A stretch of 64,000 nt of DNA, taken from assembly GCF_900142645.1 (NCBI RefSeq), contig NZ_FRBP01000009.1, forward strand, positions 124,001 to 188,000, given 5' to 3'. Shown one piece after another: positions 40,855-50,214 of the stretch. The position numbers were made by a program, and so were the translations under genes. A model generated the notes under the pieces. It saw only the letters and a program-made list of their open reading frames with translations. It was not told the origin of the DNA and did no database searches. Every line of letters starts with the position of its first letter. Positions within the stretch are counted from its first letter, which is position 1. Source of the stretch: Eubacterium callanderi. Lineage in GTDB: Bacteria; Bacillota; Clostridia; Eubacteriales; Eubacteriaceae.

Positions 40855-41847
40855 ATGAAGATTGAGTGCGAACAGCCATACTGCAATTATATTGAGGTTC
40901 TCCAGCGGGACGCTGAAAAAACCATTTACCGCATGAACTGCGGCGACGGCGATGGGATCATGGTCTGCTATCCGGTTTTTGACGGGGTGGAGCTTTATTA
41001 CAATGATTTTCAGGCCTTCCGGTGCAGTGAGCCCGGCAATCGGCCTGGCTCCAATTTTCTCGAAATTAACCACTGCCGCAAGGGCCGCTATGAATGCTGT
41101 TTTGGAAAGAACCATTTTGCCTATCTCAGCGAGGGGGATTTAGCCATCACAGGTTGGGATTTTCCCTGTGAAGCTTCCCGCTTCCCCCTCGGCTATTATA
41201 ACGGCATCGAAATTCTCATCGACATCGCCCATGCCCAGGAGCACCTTTCCTGTGTGCTGGAGGGCATCGAAATCGACTTGGACAGGCTGAGACAGAAGCT
41301 CTCAGGTAATGAGGGATGCTTTGTGCTGCGGTCCACCAAAGAGATCGAGCACATCTTTGACGAGCTCTACCATGTAGACCCGCGGGTACAAAAGGGCTAT
41401 TTCAGGATCAAGGTGCTGGAGCTGCTGCTTTTTCTGAGCATTACCCCCTTTGAAAGCGGCAGGGACCGGCGCCGGTATCTTTCGGCCCGTCAGGCCTGTG
41501 TGGTGGAGCAGATACACGATGTACTCACCCAAAACCTGGATCAGAACATTACCCTCGAGGCGTTATCGAAGCGCTTTGACATTGGCATGACCACCATGAA
41601 AAACTGTTTCCGGGCTGTGTATGGAAAGCCCATCAATACCTGGCGCAGGGAGTACCGCCTGCACGTGGGCGCCCGGATGCTCAGAGAAACTGATAAGAGT
41701 GTTCTGGAGATCGCCAACAGTGTGGGATATGAAAACCCCAGCAAGTTCGCTGACGCTTTCAGAAAACAATTGGGAGTCCCGCCTCTCGAGTACCGAAAAA
41801 ATAATTGGCGGTTTGGAGCATTCCGCCTGCCCGGGGTAGAGACATAA
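40855..41847 (+). CDS. AraC-family regulator
   Basis: 330 residues: N-terminal sensory part and C-terminal AraC helix-turn-helix (about 222-318: LDQNITLEALSKRFDIGMTTMKNCFRAVYGKPINTWRREYRLHVGARML ... VGYENPSKFADAFRKQLGVPPLEYRK). It resembles the YbtA/PchR type linked to siderophore ABC pairs. AGGCGGGTG precedes ATG 40855. It probably controls the ABC genes through the AGTTAG dyads. Confidence 0.88.
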   Translation: MKIECEQPYCNYIEVLQRDAEKTIYRMNCGDGDGIMVCYPVFDGVELYYNDFQAFRCSEPGNRPGSNFLEINHCRKGRYECCFGKNHFAYLSEGDLAITGWDFPCEASRFPLGYYNGIEILIDIAHAQEHLSCVLEGIEIDLDRLRQKLSGNEGCFVLRSTKEIEHIFDELYHVDPRVQKGYFRIKVLELLLFLSITPFESGRDRRRYLSARQACVVEQIHDVLTQNLDQNITLEALSKRFDIGMTTMKNCFRAVYGKPINTWRREYRLHVGARMLRETDKSVLEIANSVGYENPSKFADAFRKQLGVPPLEYRKNNWRFGAFRLPGVET

Positions 41848-41872
41848 AGGGGTTAGGAGTAAACTGTTTTTG

Positions 41873-41892
41873 TAGTTAGAGATAGCTAACTA
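41873..41892. promoter_or_regulatory. Dyad TAGTTAG-N6-CTAACTA before the ABC operon
   Basis: Perfect 20-bp inverted repeat in the 65-bp gap between the AraC and ABC genes. It has the same half-sites as 40821-40838. Confidence 0.6.
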
Positions 41893-41912
41893 AAAAGAGA
41901 AACAGAGGTGAT

Positions 41913-43700
41913 ATGATGCAACCACAAAAAGAGGCCCGGCGGGGGCTGTTTTCGTACGCGGGAAAGTATAAAGCCCTGTCCGTCTGTGCCTGTATTTTAT
42001 CCGGGATCAGCGCGGTTCTGATCCTCATGCCCTTTATCTGCATCTGGCAGGTGGTGAGGGAAATTTTCGCGTTGCTGCCCAACGTGGGGCAGGCCCAGAA
42101 TCTGAGCTGCTATGGCTGGCTGGCCGTGGCTTTTGCCCTGGCAGGAATCATTGTCTATTTTGCAGCCCTGATGTGTTCGCACCTGGCAGCTTTCAGAACA
42201 GCGCGCAATATGCGCAGCGAGGCGCTGCACCACATTGTCAGGCTGCCGCTGGGCTATTTTAACCAGAACAGCAGCGGCAGGCTCCGCCGTATCATAGACG
42301 AGAGCGCAGGGCAGACCGAGGCCTTTCTGGCCCACATGCTACCCGATTTGGCGGGGGCCATTGTGACACCCTTTGCCATGCTGGCTATTTTGCTCATCTT
42401 TGACTGGCGGCTGGGCCTGGTGAGTCTGGTGCCCATGATCATTGGCTTTATCATCCTGTCACGGATGATGGGGACCAGCGTGAACACATCCATGCAGCAG
42501 TACCAGAACGCCCTTGAGGACATGAACTCAGAGGCTGTGGAGTATGTTCGGGGGATTCCAGTGGTCAAGACCTTCCAGCAGAGCGTTTATTCCTTTAAGA
42601 ATTTTCACGCGGCTATCAGACGCTATAACTCCTGGGTAGTGGATTACACCCTTAAATGCCGCCTGCCCATGTGCGGCTTTACCGTGTCGGTCAACGGCGT
42701 TTTCGCCTTTCTGATCCCGGCAGGTATTCTGCTGATTGCCAGTGCGGTGGACTACAAAACCTTTTTGCTGAATTTTATTTTCTATATCCTGTTTACACCA
42801 GTCGTTACGGTCATGATGACAAGGATCATGTTCTCGGGGGAAAACGCTCTGATGGCCCGCGACGCGGCAAGGCGTATCGAAACGATACTCCTAGAAAAGC
42901 CTCTTGAAGAACCGGCAGTGCCTGTCAGGCCAGAGGGGGCGGGCATCGTGTTTGACCAGGTGCGTTTCACCTATTCAGGAAGCGATACTCCAGCCATCGA
43001 CGGCGTCAGCTTTGAAATTCCAGAAGGCGCCACTGTGGCCCTGGTCGGCCCCTCCGGCGGCGGCAAGACAACGGCGGCCAGTTTGATTCCCCGTTTCTGG
43101 GATGTGCAGGAGGGACGTGTCTGCGTCGGCGGTGTGGATGTTCGCCAGATCGCTACCACCGACCTCATGGATCAGGTTTCCTTTGTATTCCAGAATACAA
43201 GGCTCCAGAAGGCCAGCCTGCTCGAGAATATCCGCAGCGCCCGTCCAGACGCGCCAGCAGAGGCTGTGCTGGCAGCCGCCCGTGCCGCCAGATGTGAGGA
43301 TATTTTTGAAAAGTTGCCCCAGGGTATCGATACTGTTGTGGGCACCAAAGGCGTTTACCTGTCCGGCGGTGAAGCTCAGCGGATCGCCTTGGCGCGGGCC
43401 ATTCTGAAAGATGCCCCCATCGTGCTTCTGGACGAGGCCACCGCTTTTGCGGACCCAGAGAACGAATACCAGATCCAGAAAGCCTTCGAGGAACTGACAA
43501 AAGGGAAAACCGTTCTGATGATCGCCCATAGGCTGACCACCGTCCGGCATGCCGACTGCATTTTGGTCATGGAGAATGGCCGGGTAACAGAGCAGGGAAC
43601 CCATGAAGCGCTGCTGGAAAAAGGCGGCACCTATGCAGCCATGTGGAAGGAATATCAGAGCACAGAGGCCTGGAAAATAACCGGAAAGGAGGCGGCCTGA
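41913..43700 (+). CDS. ABC transporter, fused membrane-ATPase half-transporter 1
   Basis: 595 residues: six-TM domain (1-310) and ATPase domain with Walker A GPSGGGKTTAA, signature LSGGEAQRIALARA and Walker B IVLLDEATAFADPENEYQIQ. The YbtP/Q-IrtA/B type imports metal-siderophore complexes despite exporter-like architecture. AGAGGTG precedes ATG 41913/41916. The stop overlaps the partner start. Confidence 0.88.
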   Translation: MMQPQKEARRGLFSYAGKYKALSVCACILSGISAVLILMPFICIWQVVREIFALLPNVGQAQNLSCYGWLAVAFALAGIIVYFAALMCSHLAAFRTARNMRSEALHHIVRLPLGYFNQNSSGRLRRIIDESAGQTEAFLAHMLPDLAGAIVTPFAMLAILLIFDWRLGLVSLVPMIIGFIILSRMMGTSVNTSMQQYQNALEDMNSEAVEYVRGIPVVKTFQQSVYSFKNFHAAIRRYNSWVVDYTLKCRLPMCGFTVSVNGVFAFLIPAGILLIASAVDYKTFLLNFIFYILFTPVVTVMMTRIMFSGENALMARDAARRIETILLEKPLEEPAVPVRPEGAGIVFDQVRFTYSGSDTPAIDGVSFEIPEGATVALVGPSGGGKTTAASLIPRFWDVQEGRVCVGGVDVRQIATTDLMDQVSFVFQNTRLQKASLLENIRSARPDAPAEAVLAAARAARCEDIFEKLPQGIDTVVGTKGVYLSGGEAQRIALARAILKDAPIVLLDEATAFADPENEYQIQKAFEELTKGKTVLMIAHRLTTVRHADCILVMENGRVTEQGTHEALLEKGGTYAAMWKEYQSTEAWKITGKEAA

Positions 43701-45442
43701 TGACTGCTTATTTTCAGAAAAAGTTTGCCCTGAGCGAGCAGGGCGCAAAGGATCTGGTCAAGGCGGTTTTTGCCTGTACCCTGACCGATGTGATCCTCAT
43801 GCTACCCATTGGCCTTTTATACCTGGTCGCGACAGAGCTGGTTTCGCCCCTCATCGGGGGGGATGCCCCGGCGCCCAATCTGTGGTTTTATATTGGCGGC
43901 TCGGTAATTATCCTGGCCCTGATCTTTATCTTTGAGTACATACAGTACAACAAGACCTTTCTGGCCTCCTACGCCGAGAGTACGAACATGCGTATCCGGC
44001 TGGCAGAAAAGCTGCGGCGCTTGCCGTTATCCTTTTTCGGAAAGCGTGACCTGTCCGACTTAACCACCACCATCATGGCCGACTGCGCTGCGATGGAGAC
44101 GGCCTTCTCCCATTATATCCCGGAATTCATCGGGGCAGTAGCATCGATCATTTTGGCTGGCATCGGGCTGTTTGTCATGGACTGGCGTATGGCGCTGGCA
44201 CTTTTGTGGGTGCTGCCTGTGGTGCTTCTCATCATGGCGCTGAGCCGGGCACAGCAGAACAAGGTGGGCCGGCAGCACAACAAGGTAAAGCTGGACTGCG
44301 CCGACAGCATACAGGAATGTATTGAAACCGTAAGGGAGATCAAAGCCAACAACCAGAGCGGCCGTTATCTGAAAAAGATTGACGACCTGCTGGGCAGAAA
44401 TGAGAAAATCCAGATCAGGGCCGAGCTCAACACAGCCATGTTCGTGGTAACCTCCCAGATGCTCCTGCGTGTGGGCATTGCCACCGTGGTGCTTGTGGGA
44501 TCAGTGCTTCTGGTCAGCGGCCAGACCGATTTTCTGACCTTCTTGGTGTTTTTGATCGCCGCGACCCGTGTCTTCGACCCCTTATCCGGCGCGCTGATTA
44601 ACCTGGCGGCCATCTACGCGACCATGCTCACCGTGGAACGCATGAAGGAGATCGAGGAACAGCCAGTCCAGGAGGGCAGCGAGCAGGCAGACTACCAGGG
44701 CTACGACATTGCTTTTGATCAGGTAGGCTTTGCCTATAACAGCGGGGAAACCGTGCTCGAGGATGTCTCTTTCACAGCCTGCCAGGGACAGGTAACCGCT
44801 CTGGTGGGTCCCTCTGGCGGAGGTAAGAGCACCGCGGCCAAGCTGGCCGCCCGTTTCTGGGATATTCAGAAAGGGCGGATTACCGTGGGCAGTACAGACA
44901 TCAGCACTGTAGAGCCTGAAACGCTGCTGAAAAATTTTTCCATTGTTTTTCAGGATGTGGTACTCTTTAACAATACCATACTCGAAAATATCCGTATTGG
45001 ACGGAGGAACGCCACCGACGAAGAAGTACTGGCCGCGGCACATGCCGCTCGGTGCGACGCTTTCGTCATGAAGATGCCCGACGGCTATCAGACCAAAATC
45101 GGTGAGAACGGATCTTTTCTTTCTGGCGGAGAGCGCCAGCGCATCTCCATTGCCCGGGCACTGCTCAAGGATGCGCCGGTCATCCTCCTGGATGAGGCCA
45201 CCGCCTCGCTGGATGTCGAAAATGAGTCCCAGATCCAGCGGGCCATCTCCAGCCTGGTAAAAAATAAAACCGTATTGATCATTGCCCACCGCATGCGCAC
45301 CGTGGCCGGGGCTGACAAAGTTGTCGTACTGGAAAATGGCCGGGTCGCACAGCAGGGAACGCCGGAAGCCCTCATGGAACAGGGCGGCCTGTACCGCCAT
45401 ATGGTCGAGCTCCAACAGCAAAGCGAGGACTGGGCCATTTGA
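43700..45442 (+). CDS. ABC transporter, fused membrane-ATPase half-transporter 2
   Basis: 580 residues; ATG 43700 (TGATG overlap), AAGGAGGCGG upstream. Walker A GPSGGGKSTAAKLAARFWD, LSGGERQRISIARALLK and VILLDEATASLDVENESQIQ are YbtQ/IrtB-like. The two halves presumably form a heterodimer. Cargo is inferred from the AraC partner, not demonstrated. Confidence 0.88.
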   Translation: MTAYFQKKFALSEQGAKDLVKAVFACTLTDVILMLPIGLLYLVATELVSPLIGGDAPAPNLWFYIGGSVIILALIFIFEYIQYNKTFLASYAESTNMRIRLAEKLRRLPLSFFGKRDLSDLTTTIMADCAAMETAFSHYIPEFIGAVASIILAGIGLFVMDWRMALALLWVLPVVLLIMALSRAQQNKVGRQHNKVKLDCADSIQECIETVREIKANNQSGRYLKKIDDLLGRNEKIQIRAELNTAMFVVTSQMLLRVGIATVVLVGSVLLVSGQTDFLTFLVFLIAATRVFDPLSGALINLAAIYATMLTVERMKEIEEQPVQEGSEQADYQGYDIAFDQVGFAYNSGETVLEDVSFTACQGQVTALVGPSGGGKSTAAKLAARFWDIQKGRITVGSTDISTVEPETLLKNFSIVFQDVVLFNNTILENIRIGRRNATDEEVLAAAHAARCDAFVMKMPDGYQTKIGENGSFLSGGERQRISIARALLKDAPVILLDEATASLDVENESQIQRAISSLVKNKTVLIIAHRMRTVAGADKVVVLENGRVAQQGTPEALMEQGGLYRHMVELQQQSEDWAI

Positions 45443-45472
45443 ATATAAAGAAGAAAAAGTCCATGTTAAAGA

Positions 45473-45538
45473 TAGATGCTCCTTAAATGAGTCCAATTTT
45501 TATCGCTCTTTTCAACCCGTATCGCCGCGATACGGGTT
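45473..45538 (+). repeat. Intergenic palindrome copy R10 with GCTCCTT leader block
   Basis: Type A palindrome (45514-45538), preceded by GATGCTCCTTAAATGAGTCC. The same leader block occurs at the end of the 147-bp repeat array just before copy R11. Confidence 0.8.
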
Positions 45539-45672
45539 CTTTTGCAATGGAAATTTAAGCATAAAAAATTTACGTTTAGAAATGCAACCTATTGTTGAAT
45601 GGTATGATTTCATATATAATATAAATATATATGGAACAAGGTGCCCGCCAGGGTATTTGAGGAGAGGTAACA

Positions 45673-47274
45673 ATGGGGGAAGAAAAACGCAGAAATAAAA
45701 AAGCAGTCATTTTTGTGGTAACGTTTTTAGTGATTAACCTTTTAGCCCTGTCGCTTATCACGATGTGGGAGTCCGTTTCGGTTAACCGGCGGCTGACGGC
45801 CCATGCAGAGGAGATCGGAGACGGGTTTGATGAGGTCATGGACAGCTATGAGCAGTCCTTTAAGCTCTTTGCGCAGATGATGGGGCGGGAGATCCAGAAC
45901 AACCCGAACCCGGATATTTTGTGGGATTATCTGAAAAGTATTGACGCGCCCCTGCTGGCCATTGAGGGGGAAACTTTTGATGGCCTGTATATGTACTACC
46001 AGGGCCGGTATCTCTACAGCTGGGATAAGCCCTACTCGGCTTACGAGGAGACAGGCTATGTGGCCACAGAGCGCCCCTGGTACAAGGACGCAGTGGCAGG
46101 AAAGGGTGAGATCGTCTTTACGCCGCCCTATATGAGCTATGCCAACCATTATATTCTGACGACCATCTCACAGCTGCAGCCAGACGGCGAAACCGTATTT
46201 GCCTATGATATTAAAATGGGGGATATCCAAAAACTCGTCTCGTCCACGCTTCAATATGATGACGAGCAGATCATGATTTTTGATCAGAATGGCACGGTTA
46301 TCGGGAGCACCAATACCGATTATCTGGGTGGAAACCTCAGGTCGAGCCTGGAGGATACCGCCCAGGCAGTGTCTTTGGCCCAGAGAGAAAAGGAAGCCCT
46401 TGACACCACCGATGAGGCCGGGCTGGCCAAGGCTGAGGAAAAAATCCAGTCGGCTGCTGCCTTTTACAGCTTCAGGCACAGCATCGACAGCGGCCTGTCC
46501 AGAGTGATGGATACAGAGCAGAAGGCTGTTACTGTGAAGCTGAGCGGCAACCGTTATTACGCCTATCTGGACAGGGTGGACGGATACAGTGCCCTGGTGC
46601 TTGTCCCGGTGCTGTCAATGCTGAAGGGCACGCTTGAGGTCTGGCTGGTTCCCCTGCTGATCGTTGAAATCCTGCTGATCTATGTGCTGGGGCGGGTCAG
46701 CAAGGAGCAGAAAAACCGCGAGCTTAAAAATGCCTATATCGAGCTGGGCCAGACCCAGCGCCGGCTTGAGATTGCCCTGTCGGCTGCCAAGAAGGCCGCG
46801 GCTATCGATGAGCTGACAGGCATGATGAATGACCGCTCCTTCCGGAAGGAAATAGCCAGAACGCTGGACAATATGGACTCGGATGAAAGCGGCATTTTAA
46901 TCATGATGGACGGCGACCACTTTAAAGAGGTGAATGATCATTATGGCCACAATATGGGCGATGAGGTCATAAAGCTCTCAGCCCAGATGATCATCGGCCG
47001 TATCCGGGTGGTGGATCTTGCCTCACGTCTGCACGGCGACGAGTTCGCTATCTTCGTGACCGACACAGCGGATTACGCCGTCGCCAGACGGATTGTGGAG
47101 GATATTAACGACACCATCGCGCGTGAAGCCAAAAAAATGAATATCCCGCCCATTACCCTGTCGGGCGGCGCGGTCATCGCCAGACACGGCGATACCTATA
47201 TCGGGCTCTCAAAGGCAGCGGACAAGGCTTTATACAAGGCCAAGGAGACCCACGACGGCGGTTTTGCCTGCTGA
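45673..47274 (+). CDS. dCache-GGDEF membrane protein
   Basis: 533 residues: TM1 (about 11-31), extracellular dCache-like domain (about 35-310, with RPWYKDAVAGKGEIVFTPPYMSY), TM2 (about 312-335), coiled coil and GGDEF domain (about 375-533). The signature is HGDEF, so the first Gly is replaced; metal-binding MMDGDHFKEVNDHYGH is present. It could still make c-di-GMP, since first-position variants are known to be active. GAGGAGAGG precedes ATG 45673. Confidence 0.9.
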   Translation: MGEEKRRNKKAVIFVVTFLVINLLALSLITMWESVSVNRRLTAHAEEIGDGFDEVMDSYEQSFKLFAQMMGREIQNNPNPDILWDYLKSIDAPLLAIEGETFDGLYMYYQGRYLYSWDKPYSAYEETGYVATERPWYKDAVAGKGEIVFTPPYMSYANHYILTTISQLQPDGETVFAYDIKMGDIQKLVSSTLQYDDEQIMIFDQNGTVIGSTNTDYLGGNLRSSLEDTAQAVSLAQREKEALDTTDEAGLAKAEEKIQSAAAFYSFRHSIDSGLSRVMDTEQKAVTVKLSGNRYYAYLDRVDGYSALVLVPVLSMLKGTLEVWLVPLLIVEILLIYVLGRVSKEQKNRELKNAYIELGQTQRRLEIALSAAKKAAAIDELTGMMNDRSFRKEIARTLDNMDSDESGILIMMDGDHFKEVNDHYGHNMGDEVIKLSAQMIIGRIRVVDLASRLHGDEFAIFVTDTADYAVARRIVEDINDTIAREAKKMNIPPITLSGGAVIARHGDTYIGLSKAADKALYKAKETHDGGFAC

Positions 47275-47302
47275 GCCGGGAGAGAGAATGCACAAATAGG
47301 AT

Positions 47303-47332
47303 AAAAACCAGGCAGTCACTGCCTGGTTTTTT
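47303..47332. terminator. Bidirectional terminator
   Basis: AAAACCAGGCAG/CTGCCTGGTTTT with loop TCA between convergent genes. Confidence 0.88.
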
Positions 47333-47343
47333 GTTTATTGGAA

Positions 47344-47931
47344 TCAGGCTTTTTCACATTTTATAAAATCAATCCCGCTGAAAACAATCTGCTCAGCGAT
47401 ATGGGCCATTTCATCAATAGACTCCTGCATGCCCGTGTCAAGCCAATCTGAGAGCAGGCCAATCCACCCTGAGATGATAAAGGAATAAAAATAGGCGAAC
47501 CTCGAGGTATCACAGGGGCTGAAAATCATCTGCCAGTTATGATAACAATGCTGGCGCACCAGTTCCTTGGTGCGATTGACAAAAGCGCTGTCGCCGTTGG
47601 GGCCCAGGAAAATCTGGAACAGCTCACTGTTCGTCTGGGCAAAACGGAAGATGTCCTTGCAAATGGGCAGAGGCGAGGATTTTAATTCTTTTACAGAGTG
47701 GCTGGAAAAGAGCGTGTCCAGCTCCTTAAACAGGTCGTTCTCGATCTGGGTGAGCATGTCGAAAATATCCTTATAATGCAGGTAAAAGGTTCCGCGGTTA
47801 ATATCTACAAGGTCAGACAGTTCCCTTACAGAAATTTCATTAATGCTTTTTTCTTTTAACAGCTGTGTTAAACCTTCAATCAAAAGCTTTCTGGTTTTTC
47901 GGACACGCCGGTCTGTTTTTTCTGAAGTCAT
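47344..47931 (-). CDS. TetR-family regulator of the MMPL operon
   Basis: 195 residues; TetR helix-turn-helix (about 10-55: KLLIEGLTQLLKEKSINEISVRELSDLVDINRGTFYLHYKDI), AAGGAG before the ATG. Divergent from the MMPL transporter with 186 bp between them, so it almost certainly represses it. Confidence 0.9.
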   Translation of the reverse strand: MTSEKTDRRVRKTRKLLIEGLTQLLKEKSINEISVRELSDLVDINRGTFYLHYKDIFDMLTQIENDLFKELDTLFSSHSVKELKSSPLPICKDIFRFAQTNSELFQIFLGPNGDSAFVNRTKELVRQHCYHNWQMIFSPCDTSRFAYFYSFIISGWIGLLSDWLDTGMQESIDEMAHIAEQIVFSGIDFIKCEKA

Positions 47932-47981
47932 TTTAGGCTACTCCTTCTTTTGTTTTTTTGTGCGTAAAATTTATGAAAAAT

Positions 47982-48006
47982 TCAACACAATTGCGCAGAG
48001 TGTTGA
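47982..48006. promoter_or_regulatory. Candidate TetR operator (TCAACAC-N11-GTGTTGA)
   Basis: Inverted 7-bp half-sites in the divergent spacer; a related AACA-AG-TGTT dyad sits near 48084-48093 just before the MMPL start. Confidence 0.45.
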
Positions 48007-48036
48007 TTAATCGTCAGCTTTTCAAAACATTGTTTA

Positions 48037-48065
48037 TTGTGTTTTCTCTTTTCTTTTATTATAAT
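48037..48065 (+). promoter_or_regulatory. Promoter of the MMPL operon
   Basis: TTGTGT, 17 bp, TATAAT. Confidence 0.7.
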
Positions 48066-48117
48066 TTACAGAAGTTAATAAATCAACAAGTGTTTAATAA
48101 TGGAAAGGAGTTAATTT

Positions 48118-50214
48118 ATGGACCGATTTGCGGGTTTCATTGTAAAGCATCGAAAAACAGTGGTGGTCTTATTTGTTTTGGCATCCATTGTCTGTATGCT
48201 GTTAAACAATCTGGTCGGGGTCAATTATGACATTATGGATTACCTGCCCGATGGAGCCCCCTCCACTGCTGCGCTGGACACCATGAGTCAGGAGTATAAC
48301 CAGGCCATTCCAAATATGCGTGTGATGGTGAAGACAGACAGTGTGTCAGAGGCCCTTGACTATAAAGCCAGACTGGCAGCGGTGGAGGGAGTAGAGGCGG
48401 TTGAATGGCTGGACGATGCAGCCAATGTCTATGCGCCTCTTGAGACCATTGACCAGTCAGTTACAGATGACTGGTACAAGGACGGCACGGCCCTGTACAG
48501 CGTTACTGTAAAAGATGAAAAGGAAACAGAAGCAGTGAACGCGGTGCGGGAGATCATCGGTGAGGACAACGCAATGACAGGCAGCGCAGTGGTAAACGCT
48601 CTGGCTCCGGTTATCACGTCAAAGGAGATATCGACCATCATGCTCTTTGTCATTCCGCTGATTTTAGCCATTCTTTTTCTGACAACCAGCTCATGGTTTG
48701 AGCCGCTGCTGTTTATGTTCAGTATTGGTGTTGCCATTCTGATCAACCGTGGCACCAACCTGATGTTTGGTGAAATATCCTTTGTGACCAACGCGGCAGG
48801 AGCTGTTTTACAGCTGGCCGTTTCGATGGATTACTCCATTTTTCTGCTTCACCGCTTTTCAGAGTTCCGCTCCGAAGGGCACGATGTGTCAGCGGCGATG
48901 GTTCTGGCTGTCAAAAAATCCACAGCATCAATTTTATCCAGCGGCCTGACCACAGTGACAGGCTTCGCGGCTCTGATTCTCATGCAGTTTAAGATTGGAC
49001 CGGATATGGGCTGGGTCATGGCAAAGGCCATTCTGTTCAGCCTGATCGCTGTGCTGGTTTTATTACCCGCTGCGGCCATCTGCACCTATAAGCTCATTGA
49101 TAAAACCCATCACAGGCCCTTTATACCGGGGTTTGAAGGGTTCAGCCGCTTTGCACTCAAACTCAGAGCGCCCTTTCTTATTCTGTTCTGCCTACTGGTG
49201 GTGCCCGCGTTTTTTGCCAGCCAGAACAACCAGTTTATCTATGGAGCCTCCAAGATTTACAGCAGTGCAGCGACGCAGATGGGAAGGGATATGACCGCCA
49301 TTGAGGAAACCTACGGCAAGTCAAGTCCTCTTGTGCTCATGGTGCCTGCAGGAGATATTACCAGAGAAAAGCAAATGAATGATGCGATCCTACAGGCAGA
49401 AAATGTGACTTCAGTCGTCTCTTATGTGAATACTGTGAGTGATGTTATTCCGCCGGAATTTGCGCCGGAGGGCGAAATCTCAAAGCTTTATTCAGAGCAT
49501 TACAGCCGGTTTGTTGTCAATATGGATATTGTGGAAACCGATCCCGGCGCATTTGAAAAAGTGGATGCTGTGCGCAGTATTGCGGCGGATTACTATGGGG
49601 ATGGTGCGCTGATCGCAGGAGATTTGCCAAACGCCGAGGATCTCCGGAACACCATTGTGCATGACAATATATTGGTTAACGGCGTGGCGGTAGGCTTTGT
49701 GTTACTGATTCTGATCTTTAATTTTAAATCACTGAGCCTGCCCTTTATTCTGACACTGGTGATAGAAGGATCGATTTGGCTGAATCTGGCGGTCCCTTAC
49801 TTCAGAGGTGAGGAACTGAACTACATCGCTTATCTGATCACCAGCTCGGTACAGCTTGGTGCCACCATTGATTATGGCATTCTCTTTACAGACCGGTTTC
49901 TGGAAAACCGTTGCCTGCTGCCCAAGAAGGAGGCGCTGCGCTTAACCATCCAGAGCACAACCGTGTCCATTATGACCTCAGCCTCCATTATGACCATTGC
50001 CGGGTGCCTGCTTGGCAGGATATCGACCAACGCTGTTCTCAGCCAGCTGGGCGTTTTAATCGGCCGCGGGGCGCTGATCTCTATGACACTGGTCATTTTC
50101 GTATTACCCGCTATTTTGAGTGTCTGTGACGGCGTCATTGAGAAAACAACCTGGAAAGCAAGATTTTATAAAAAAAACGATAAATTTGAAAGGAAAGCAG
50201 CTTATGAACATTAG
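48118..50214 (+). CDS. MMPL/RND-family transporter
   Basis: 698 residues, 12 TM in two repeats (LLLHRF-like segments SIFLLHRFSEFRSEGHDV and YGILFTDRFLEN after the first and second transporter TMs), large extracytoplasmic loops after TM1 and TM7. AAAGGAG precedes ATG 48118. The stop overlaps the next gene by 11 bp. Typical of Firmicutes TetR-MMPL-heptad clusters, thought to move lipids or amphiphilic compounds. Confidence 0.9.
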   Translation: MDRFAGFIVKHRKTVVVLFVLASIVCMLLNNLVGVNYDIMDYLPDGAPSTAALDTMSQEYNQAIPNMRVMVKTDSVSEALDYKARLAAVEGVEAVEWLDDAANVYAPLETIDQSVTDDWYKDGTALYSVTVKDEKETEAVNAVREIIGEDNAMTGSAVVNALAPVITSKEISTIMLFVIPLILAILFLTTSSWFEPLLFMFSIGVAILINRGTNLMFGEISFVTNAAGAVLQLAVSMDYSIFLLHRFSEFRSEGHDVSAAMVLAVKKSTASILSSGLTTVTGFAALILMQFKIGPDMGWVMAKAILFSLIAVLVLLPAAAICTYKLIDKTHHRPFIPGFEGFSRFALKLRAPFLILFCLLVVPAFFASQNNQFIYGASKIYSSAATQMGRDMTAIEETYGKSSPLVLMVPAGDITREKQMNDAILQAENVTSVVSYVNTVSDVIPPEFAPEGEISKLYSEHYSRFVVNMDIVETDPGAFEKVDAVRSIAADYYGDGALIAGDLPNAEDLRNTIVHDNILVNGVAVGFVLLILIFNFKSLSLPFILTLVIEGSIWLNLAVPYFRGEELNYIAYLITSSVQLGATIDYGILFTDRFLENRCLLPKKEALRLTIQSTTVSIMTSASIMTIAGCLLGRISTNAVLSQLGVLIGRGALISMTLVIFVLPAILSVCDGVIEKTTWKARFYKKNDKFERKAAYEH

